From Candidatus Eisenbacteria bacterium (GTDB lineage: Bacteria > Orphanbacterota > Orphanbacteria > Orphanbacterales > Orphanbacteraceae), in NCBI GenBank assembly GCA_016867715.1, contig VGIW01000002.1:47056-111055 (forward strand): DNA of 64,000 nucleotides, in the 5' to 3' direction. The notes below the pieces were generated by a model, which saw only the letters and a program-made list of their open reading frames with translations, made no database searches and was not told the DNA's origin. The position numbers and the translations under genes are program-made. The first letter of the stretch is position 1. Each line of letters opens with the position of its first letter. This document shows positions 57,662 through 64,000 of this stretch, in pieces.

Positions 57662-57743
57662 GTTCCGGTCGGGCGAGAGGGCCTTCGCGCGGGCGCATCT
57701 CCTTCTTCGGATGCGAACGGGGGCGGGAGGAACAGGAACCGTG

Positions 57744-59294
57744 ATGACGAGGAATCTAGGAATCTTCGTGCTTCTCCTTGCGCTGGTCGCCGGTTGCGCG
57801 GAGCGAACGCCCCCGACGGGGCTTCGCGTCGCGGTCATCGGGCTCGACGGGGCGACCTGGAACCTCCTCGATCCGTGGATCGAGGAAGGGATCCTCCCCA
57901 ACATCGAGCGGATCCGCCGGGAAGGATTCTCGACGGGCTTGCTTTCGGTTGTTCCGCCTCTCTCCGCGCCCGCGTGGACGACCGCGATCACCGGAACGAA
58001 CCCCGGGCGGCACGGCATCTTCAACTTCGATCACTTCGATCGAGAGCGGTTCCTTCCGTTTCCGGCGACATCGCTCGATCGGAAGACGAAGGCGGTCTGG
58101 GAGTACCTCACCGAATCGAATCGCCGCTCGACCGTGGTCGCCATCCCCCTCACCTCTCCGCCCGACTCCTTGAACGGCGTGATGATCTCCGGATTTCCCC
58201 ATCTCAGCGAAACCGGGTTCACGTTTCCTCCCGAGCTGGAGAACGAACTCATCGAATATCGCCTCCACAAATACGGCGAGTATCTCGCGGACGAGCACGA
58301 GGAGGAGTTCCTGAACCATCTGTACGAGGTGCGCGAGTCGCACGGACGGGTGGGACTCGATCTCTATCGGCAGAAGGACTGGGATCTCTTCTGGTTCGTC
58401 TTCCTGGGAACGGACAAGGTCCAGCACTTCTTCTGGAAGTTCATGGACGCCGAGCAGCGAGGCGACGTGGATCCGGCGACGGCGGAGAGGTATCGGCACG
58501 CGATCCGCGATTTCTGGATCGACGTCGACCGGCTCGTCGGCGAGTTCGTCGAGGCCACCGACTCGAACACCGTTCTCTTCGTCGTCTCCGATCACGGGTT
58601 CGGCCCGATTCACCGCGAGATGCGGGTTCTCCGTTGGCTCTGGGACGAGGGTTACTGCGACATCAACCCGACGCGATCGCGCGTGCTCTATCTTCCCCAC
58701 TACGGCGGGGAGCTCACGATCAATCGGAAGGACAAGTTCCCGTACGGGGTCGTCGCCCCCGGCGAAGAATACGAGCAGTTGATTGCCGAGCTGACGGAGA
58801 AGCTCCTCGCGGTGCGGGATCCCGCGAACGGGAAACGCGTGGTGTCCGAGGTCTTCCGGGCGGATCGGATCTATTCGGGCCCGCATCTGGACGAAGCCCC
58901 GGATCTTCTCTTTCTCCCGGAGCCCGGCTACTTCTTCGGGCGCGGTTCTCCGATGGAAGAAGGCGGGACGTTCGGGGAGCCGTCGTACACCTTCTCCGCC
59001 TTCCACGATATGCGCGGCATCTTCCTCGTCCGCGGGCCGCACGTCCGGACCGGGCGGGGGGAGCGGGACTTGAGACTTCTCGATCTCGCCCCGACGGCGC
59101 TCCGCCTTCTCGGGGAAACGATCCCTCTTCGGATGGACGGTCGTCCGTTCGAGGGTCCCTTCGAGGAGAGCCTGGAAGAGGCGGCCCCGATCCGGTTCGC
59201 CGATCGGCCGATCGAGAGAGAGGTTTCGGATCGGAGAATCGGCGAGATGCGAGAGAAGCTCGACAAGCTCCAGGCGCTCCCTTACCTCAGGTAG
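57744..59294 (+). CDS. Lipoprotein alkaline phosphatase superfamily enzyme 4
   Basis: A 516-residue enzyme with a lipoprotein signal (NLGIFVLLLALVAGCAERTP). The AP domain follows: LRVAVIGLDGATWNLLDPWI, nucleophile region PLSAPAWTTAITGTNPGRHG (Thr by alignment), FVFLGTDKVQHFFWKFMDAE and VVSDHGFGPIHREMRVLRWL. It is a paralogue of enzymes 2 and 3 in the sat operon. It would be anchored at the outer face of the inner or outer membrane. The C-terminus REKLDKLQALPYLR echoes the shared L-x-x-L-(G/P)-Y tail. ATG 57744 is chosen over the upstream ATG 57660 because of the signal peptide and promoter position. Confidence 0.87.
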   Translation: MTRNLGIFVLLLALVAGCAERTPPTGLRVAVIGLDGATWNLLDPWIEEGILPNIERIRREGFSTGLLSVVPPLSAPAWTTAITGTNPGRHGIFNFDHFDRERFLPFPATSLDRKTKAVWEYLTESNRRSTVVAIPLTSPPDSLNGVMISGFPHLSETGFTFPPELENELIEYRLHKYGEYLADEHEEEFLNHLYEVRESHGRVGLDLYRQKDWDLFWFVFLGTDKVQHFFWKFMDAEQRGDVDPATAERYRHAIRDFWIDVDRLVGEFVEATDSNTVLFVVSDHGFGPIHREMRVLRWLWDEGYCDINPTRSRVLYLPHYGGELTINRKDKFPYGVVAPGEEYEQLIAELTEKLLAVRDPANGKRVVSEVFRADRIYSGPHLDEAPDLLFLPEPGYFFGRGSPMEEGGTFGEPSYTFSAFHDMRGIFLVRGPHVRTGRGERDLRLLDLAPTALRLLGETIPLRMDGRPFEGPFEESLEEAAPIRFADRPIEREVSDRRIGEMREKLDKLQALPYLR

Positions 59295-59326
59295 ATCCGC
59301 ACGCGCGTGGTCGCGAGGAGAACACC

Positions 59327-59722
59327 ATGGACATCGAGATCGCGTTCGGCGGCGGCAAGAAGGTCGACGTCCGCTACAAGGGCTTCACGCACCGGACCGA
59401 CCAACCGGGGGAGAGCGGCGGCGAGGGGAGCGCCCCCGAGCCGGTCGATCTTCTCTTCGCGGCGATCGCGGCGTGCACCGCGTACACGGTCCTCGGTTTT
59501 TGCGAGAGCCGGGGGCTTCCGGCGGACGGGCTCCGCGTCGCGGCGCGTCTCGTTCGGGACGAGGAGACGAACCGCGTCGTCAGGGTTCGCCATGAGATCC
59601 GTGTCGGCGCGGACTTCCCGGAGAAGTATCGGAAGGCGCTCGTCCGCGCGGCGAACACTTGCAGCGTGAAGCGTTATCTGGAGAACCCGCCGGAAATCGA
59701 GACCGCGGTGAAAACGGAGTGA
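59327..59722 (+). CDS. OsmC/Ohr-family protein
   Basis: A 131-residue OsmC-like protein. The two redox Cys positions are in AIAACTAYTVLGF (about residue 49) and ANTCSVKRYL (about residue 113). The long central helix and flanking beta-sheets fit. Members reduce organic hydroperoxides using a thiol pair. Specificity is not readable. GAGGAG lies just before the ATG, 32 bp after AP enzyme 4, so it may be co-transcribed. The next gene starts 3 nt after its stop. Confidence 0.87.
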   Translation: MDIEIAFGGGKKVDVRYKGFTHRTDQPGESGGEGSAPEPVDLLFAAIAACTAYTVLGFCESRGLPADGLRVAARLVRDEETNRVVRVRHEIRVGADFPEKYRKALVRAANTCSVKRYLENPPEIETAVKTE

Positions 59723-59725
59723 ACC

Positions 59726-60445
59726 ATGCGCGGCCGCGAAGAGGAATCCGGCGCGACGCGAGGGACGGGCCGTAGGACGCTTCGCGCGGGAAATGGGCGC
59801 ACACCCGTCCGCCTCCTCCTCCTCTCCTCTCTCTCTTCTCTCTTCTTTCTCTCTCTTTTCTTCCTCTCCGGTTGTCTCCTTAACCCGCGCGAGAACGTGA
59901 GGGCGCGCGCCCTTCGTTTCTCCGTGCTTCGTTTCTCCTCGCCGATCGCGCCGGCGGACTCATTGACGATCGAGACCGGGTTCTACGTCGGGCCGAACAC
60001 CTGTTGGGCGGTGGAGAAGCTCGAGGTCGCGCGCGAGGGGAACACGATCCGCGTCTCCGGGCTCGCGGTCGAGAGGACCAACGGGCACGATTGCGGCACG
60101 ATGCCGCGAGAGGCGACCCGCGTGCTCCCGCTTCCCCGCCTCGATCCGGGGATCTACCTTCTCTGGGCGGGGGATCTCCAAGACACGCTCACGGTCTCGG
60201 CCGAGCCGGATTCCTCTTCGAGGCGTTTCGTCGCCCGGGGGTTCCTCGACCCGAACGGTGAGGAATGCCTCGATCTCGCGGCCCCGCCCTTTCGCATCGG
60301 GCTCGCGGCCCGTCCCGATTCGATTCCTCTCGGGGAGATTCTCGTTTGGGGGGAGGAGATCGACGAGGATCCCTGCGGGAGGCCGATGCCGGGGCTCTGC
60401 GACTTCTTCGCCTCCGTTCGGAGGATCGCCCCCGCCCCGTCTTGA
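59726..60445 (+). CDS. Predicted lipoprotein of unknown function
   Basis: A 239-residue protein. The first 30 residues are polar, then a hydrophobic stretch rich in Ser and Leu ends in the lipobox FLSGC (about residue 50), so the real start could be later: GTG 59807 would give a normal 23-residue signal peptide. The mature protein is beta-rich, with a Cys pair (NTCWAVEKLEVA and NGHDCGTM) and a second (NGEECLDL). No family recognised. It lies 3 nt after the OsmC stop and about 100 bp before the YhaO-like gene. Confidence 0.55.
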   Translation: MRGREEESGATRGTGRRTLRAGNGRTPVRLLLLSSLSSLFFLSLFFLSGCLLNPRENVRARALRFSVLRFSSPIAPADSLTIETGFYVGPNTCWAVEKLEVAREGNTIRVSGLAVERTNGHDCGTMPREATRVLPLPRLDPGIYLLWAGDLQDTLTVSAEPDSSSRRFVARGFLDPNGEECLDLAAPPFRIGLAARPDSIPLGEILVWGEEIDEDPCGRPMPGLCDFFASVRRIAPAPS

Positions 60446-60542
60446 ACAGGATAAAGCCGGGCGCGGTCCGCGCCGGTTCGAGAGCGCCGGAGAACCTACC
60501 CCTTCCGCGGTTCGTTCCGTATACTCGCCCGCGGAGGAAACG

Positions 60543-61769
60543 ATGAGCGCGTTCCGGTTCGTTCACACGGCGGATGTTCACCTCGATATGCCTTTCGCGA
60601 GCAAGAGCCCGGAACTGCGAAGGCTTCTCGCGGACTCGCTCCGCCGGTCGTTCGAGAGGGCGGTCGATCTCGCGATCGGGGAGAGAGTGCACGCCTTTCT
60701 CATCGCGGGCGATCTCTTCCAGAAGCGCGATCCCTCGATCGCCGCCGAGACGTTCCTTCTCGCGCAGATGAGACGGTTGTCCGCCGCGGGGATCCACGTC
60801 TTCTACTGCACCGGAAATCACGATCCCTTGCGCGCGGCCGCGGGCGCGAGACGGATCGAATGGCCCGAGGGGGTCGAGGTCTTCCTCGAGGGCGTTCCCG
60901 CGCGGCGAGATGTTCTCGCGCCGGACGGAAGGCTCGTCGCGCGCGTGACCGGCGCGGGGCACGAGGGGCCGGCCGTGGGGGAGAACCTCGCGGCGCGCTT
61001 CCCGGCCGTCTCCGGTCCGCTCCCCGAGGTTGCGCTTCTTCACGCGTCGATCGAGGGGGTGGGGGATCTCGCGCCGGACGACCGCTACGCGCCGTGCGCG
61101 ACGCGCGACCTCCGCGGAAAGGGATACGACTACTGGGCGCTCGGGCACGTCCACAAGAGAAGCGCGCCGCTCAACGATCCTCCCGCGCATTACTCGGGGA
61201 GCCCGATGGGGCTCGATCGAACGGAGACGGGAGAGAAGGGGGCGCTTCTCGTCGAGGTGGTCCCGGGGGGCGGGGCGCGCGTGGAGTTCCGGCCGACCGC
61301 TCCCGTCCGATGGGAGGAAATCGGAATCGACGCGGCCGGCGCGTCGTCGGTCGAGGCGCTCCGCCGGCACCTCCGCGAACGGATCGTCGCGGAAGGGTAC
61401 GGGGAGGGGGTGCTCCTCTCGATCGAGATGGAAGGATCTTCACCTCTCAAGCGAGCGCTCGAGGAGGGGGAGGGGGCGGCCGAGCTTGCCGGGGATCTCG
61501 CCGCCGAGACCGGGCTCGCGTTTCTCGCGATCCGGACCGGACGTCTCCGGCCTCTCGCGGACGAGGGGCGGGCGCGGATCGGCCCTCTCGGCGCCGCGCT
61601 CGATCTCGTCGCCGCCCTTCGGGAGGGGAGGGAGCCGTTCGACCCGTTCCTCCCGGAGCTCGCCCGCCCGCTCCCGGAGGACGCCGAGGAGAGAGGCCGT
61701 TTCCTCCGCGCCCTTCTCGATGGGGCGGAGGAGGAGCTGATCGACCGGGCGCGGGGGGAAGAGCCGTGA
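60543..61769 (+). CDS. SbcD/YhaO-like metallophosphoesterase
   Basis: A 408-residue calcineurin-like phosphoesterase of the DNA-repair exonuclease group. The five metal-binding blocks are readable: FVHTADVHLDMPF, LIAGDLFQKRD, CTGNHDPL, LLHASIEG and WALGHVHKRSA. The C-terminal 150 residues form an accessory domain. This arrangement with an SMC-like partner gene is that of SbcD/SbcC, Mre11/Rad50 and especially YhaO/YhaN. ATG 60543 follows GGAGGAAACG. Its stop overlaps the partner's GTG (GTGA), indicating a tight translational pair. Confidence 0.9.
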   Translation: MSAFRFVHTADVHLDMPFASKSPELRRLLADSLRRSFERAVDLAIGERVHAFLIAGDLFQKRDPSIAAETFLLAQMRRLSAAGIHVFYCTGNHDPLRAAAGARRIEWPEGVEVFLEGVPARRDVLAPDGRLVARVTGAGHEGPAVGENLAARFPAVSGPLPEVALLHASIEGVGDLAPDDRYAPCATRDLRGKGYDYWALGHVHKRSAPLNDPPAHYSGSPMGLDRTETGEKGALLVEVVPGGGARVEFRPTAPVRWEEIGIDAAGASSVEALRRHLRERIVAEGYGEGVLLSIEMEGSSPLKRALEEGEGAAELAGDLAAETGLAFLAIRTGRLRPLADEGRARIGPLGAALDLVAALREGREPFDPFLPELARPLPEDAEERGRFLRALLDGAEEELIDRARGEEP

Positions 61770-64000
61770 TCATCCGGTCGATCCGCGTCCGCTCGTACGG
61801 AGCACTGAGGGGACGAGCCTTCGAGGGGCTCGGGCGCCTCGTCGCCGTCCACGGCCCGAACGAGGCGGGGAAGACGACCTTGCGGCGGTTCGTGCAGGAC
61901 CTCCTCTTCGGGTTCCACCCGGCGAACGTCGAGGGGCACCCCTACGCGTCGTGGGACGGATCGGACCCGGAGGGATCGATCGAGATCGAGCTCGCCTCCG
62001 GCGGGAGGGCGGAGGTCGAGAGGCGGCTCGGCGGGAGGCCCACGGGTACTTGGCGAAGCGAAGGTCAAAGCATAAAGCTCGTCAACCGCCCGATCGATGC
62101 GCTCGGCCCGACCCAGAGAGAGGTCTTCGAAAGGATCTACTCGCTCGAGCGGGGAGGCCTCGTGTTCCCCAAAGAGACTTGGGAGGAGATGAAGGACCGG
62201 TTTGTCGGGACGGGGGGCCTCGCCGGGGTTCGACCCGCCCGCCAGGTCGCCTCGGATCTCGAGTCGGAGGGGAAGAAGCTCTGGCGCGAGGACAACCGCG
62301 GGAGCACCCGGGTGAAGGAGATCCGGGAGAGGATCCGCGCGCTCAACGCCGAGATCCGGGACGCGGTCGGGAGGGACGCGGAGATTCGCGGCAAGGAGGA
62401 AGAGATCGCGCGCCTCGCGGCCGAACGGGAGGCGCTCGAAGAGGAGAAGACGGGGACGCTCGTCGCGATTCGGCGGACCGAGAGGCTCCTCCCGATGCGA
62501 AAGAGGTTCGATCGGATCGAGGAAAACGAGAGGATCGCCGGGGACGCCGCGGAGATCACCGGGTTCCCCGAGGAGATCGAGAACTTCTTCCGCGCGGTCG
62601 ACGATCGGATCGAATCCCTCTCCCGGCGTCTCGAGGAAGAGCGGGCGGAGAGGGGACGGGCGGTCGAACGAAGGGACCGTCTCACCCCCGAGCTTCGGAG
62701 CGTGCTCGACCTCGCGGACGCGGTCGAGCTCTCGACCGATCAGGCGGCGGTTCTCGGGAAGGAGCGGGCCGACCTCGAAGACCTTCGAAGCGGGTACGAA
62801 AGCAAGAAGGCGGCGATCCGAGAGAAGGGGCGCGCCCTCTTCGAGAGACCGGATACGGCGGTCGGCCTTTCGTCCTTCCCCGCGCAGGAGGCGAGGGGGC
62901 TCATCCACGCCTTTCGGAACGCACGCGGAGCGAGGGCGTCGTTCGAGGCGGCGCGCGAGGCGGCCGGCGCCCTCCCTTCTCCTCCCTCGCTTCTCCCTCT
63001 CTTCCTCTCGGGGGCGGGAGGGCTCGCGCTCATCGCCGCGTCCTTCCTGGCACCGGAGGGGGGGGCGAGGCTCCTCCTTCTCGGCGCGGGGGCCGCCTCT
63101 CTTCTCGTCGTCTTCCTCTTCGGGGGGTGGGTCCTCGGCGCGCGGCGCCGGCACGCGAGCGCGGTCTTGGACGCCGAGCGGAGGGAGGAAGCGCTCGAGA
63201 AGGCGAGGCGCGAAGAGGAGGCGCGCCTTGCTTCGGTCCGCGAAACGCTGCGCGCCGCGGGGATCCTCCCCACGCGCGTCGTGGAGCCGGACGAGGCGCT
63301 CGCCGAGGATCTCGTTAATCTCGCCCGCGCCTTGGAGGAGAAGGAGGAGACTTGCCGGCGGATCGCGGCGACCGAGGGGCGGATCCGGGCGCGGGAGTCG
63401 GAGATGCTCGCCCTCTGCGGGGAGCTTTCGATCGATGTCGCCGACGCGGAAGAGGCGGCGCGCCGCCTCCGCCGCGCGCTCGAGGAGGCGAGGGGTGCGG
63501 AGCGGGAGCACGAGGAAGCGGCGAGGCGGATCCCGGAGCTTGACGCCCGCGTGAAGCGGATCGAGGAAGAGCGGGAGCGGGCGCGCGGGGAGAAGGAGTC
63601 CGCGGAGACGAGACTGCTCGCTCTCGGCGCGGGGGATCTTGCCGCCTGCATCGCCCTCCTCGAGAAGAGGAGGGAGGCGCTGCGGAGCGCGGCGGTCGAG
63701 AGACGGCACGTCGAGGAGGAAGTCGAAAAGCGGGGGGAGTCGATCGATTCGCTCGCCGCGGAGATCGCGGGACTCGTCTCGAGCGGCGGAGAGGCGCCTC
63801 TCACCGACGAGGAGAAGGTGCGCCTCGATCGGCGGAGGGAGGAGATCGAAGATCGCCTCCGCGCGGTCGATGCGGCCTCCGCCGCGCTGGGGAAGGAAAT
63901 CGAGAAGCTCCGCACGCACTCGGGCGTGGCGGAGATCGAAGGAGAGAAGGAAGCGTTCCGATGGGAGCTCGAGGAAGTTCTCGCGCGGCGCGACCGGCTC
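61766..64000 (+). CDS. SbcC/YhaN-like SMC-type ATPase (3' end outside window)
   Basis: At least 745 residues, running off the right edge. Walker A is VAVHGPNEAGKTTLRRF near residue 30, as in Rad50/SbcC/YhaN. Long charged coiled coils follow (about residues 185-405 and 460 onward). Between them, around residues 408-456, are two hydrophobic stretches (LFLSGAGGLALIAASFLA and LLLLGAGAASLLVVFLFGG), a membrane hairpin in the middle of the coil, as reported for YhaN-type proteins. Walker B and signature would lie beyond the window. GTG 61766 overlaps the YhaO stop. The pair probably acts as a membrane-tethered nuclease on DNA ends. Confidence 0.85.
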   Translation, partial: MIIRSIRVRSYGALRGRAFEGLGRLVAVHGPNEAGKTTLRRFVQDLLFGFHPANVEGHPYASWDGSDPEGSIEIELASGGRAEVERRLGGRPTGTWRSEGQSIKLVNRPIDALGPTQREVFERIYSLERGGLVFPKETWEEMKDRFVGTGGLAGVRPARQVASDLESEGKKLWREDNRGSTRVKEIRERIRALNAEIRDAVGRDAEIRGKEEEIARLAAEREALEEEKTGTLVAIRRTERLLPMRKRFDRIEENERIAGDAAEITGFPEEIENFFRAVDDRIESLSRRLEEERAERGRAVERRDRLTPELRSVLDLADAVELSTDQAAVLGKERADLEDLRSGYESKKAAIREKGRALFERPDTAVGLSSFPAQEARGLIHAFRNARGARASFEAAREAAGALPSPPSLLPLFLSGAGGLALIAASFLAPEGGARLLLLGAGAASLLVVFLFGGWVLGARRRHASAVLDAERREEALEKARREEEARLASVRETLRAAGILPTRVVEPDEALAEDLVNLARALEEKEETCRRIAATEGRIRARESEMLALCGELSIDVADAEEAARRLRRALEEARGAEREHEEAARRIPELDARVKRIEEERERARGEKESAETRLLALGAGDLAACIALLEKRREALRSAAVERRHVEEEVEKRGESIDSLAAEIAGLVSSGGEAPLTDEEKVRLDRRREEIEDRLRAVDAASAALGKEIEKLRTHSGVAEIEGEKEAFRWELEEVLARRDRL

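Noticed and set aside
61190..63919. Long minus-strand open frame (about 909 codons) antisense to the YhaO/YhaN-like pair
   Set aside because: Low-complexity Arg/Leu/Pro/Glu composition, no motif, no ribosome-binding site, and the opposite strand has clear Walker A and phosphoesterase motifs.

Overview
The window is GC-rich throughout and densely coding on both strands. Three genes start with TTG behind good Shine-Dalgarno sequences. Several secreted proteins end in a FlgD-like/type IX-type C-terminal sorting domain, and there is a YCF48-like propeller and an M1 peptidase of the Bacteroidetes-like subgroup. Together these suggest an uncultured, Gram-negative, FCB-group-like bacterium (for example an Eisenbacteria-type lineage). 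This is inference from protein style, as no rRNA or tRNA lies in the window.

Layout. (1) 0-14.3 kb is mostly housekeeping: a PEP/pyruvate-binding protein, glutamate dehydrogenase divergent from a MarR regulator plus YceI, a secreted cyclophilin, a metallopeptidase, SixA, an unusual Mut7-C/CheR fusion, AcpS, TyrS, a macrodomain protein, DinB, a lipoprotein with an apparent 1-nt frameshift, and an aminotransferase. (2) 14.7-33.9 kb is a cell-surface polysaccharide locus. A tightly overlapping minus-strand operon (P-loop kinase, GT39-TPR, GT9, GT9, GT2, GT4-CPBP fusion) diverges from a plus-strand GT4, GT2 and membrane-TPR operon. These are followed by a secreted heparinase-like lyase, another glycosyltransferase, a GT39 protein and a Wzx-type flippase. 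(3) 34.0-42.2 kb is a compact plus-strand operon: a small ribbon-helix-helix-like protein, ATP sulfurylase (Sat), an alkaline-phosphatase-superfamily (AP) enzyme, APS kinase, two more AP-superfamily enzymes (one membrane-anchored), a second small ribbon-helix-helix-like protein and an EMC3/TMCO1-like membrane protein. It meets a convergent membrane 'sulfatase' that lacks the formylglycine Cys. APS kinase, both small proteins and the sulfatase-like protein share a C-terminal L-x-x-L-G-Y-(I/L) tail. This operon is my best candidate for an undescribed system: activated sulfate or nucleotide made beside membrane AP-superfamily enzymes and a dedicated insertase-like protein. (4) 44.3-46.2 kb is a compositionally different island with one gene, a winged-helix plus TIR/deoxyribosyltransferase-like protein that looks horizontally acquired. 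(5) 46.3-64 kb holds an M28 peptidase with an inserted propeller, a circularly permuted cofactor-independent phosphoglycerate mutase, two membrane proteins, an M1 peptidase, a 5'-truncated secreted agmatine-deiminase-like gene, an alpha/beta hydrolase with a basic tail, a lipoprotein AP-superfamily enzyme, OsmC, and a YhaO/YhaN-like (SbcD/SbcC-type) pair that runs off the right edge.

Promoter-like sequences are readable: several TTGnnn-N17/18-TATAAT-type sites and extended -10 sites (TGN followed by a -10 hexamer), commonly about 60-90 nt before the start codon. All functional calls come from reading the translations by eye. No database search was run.
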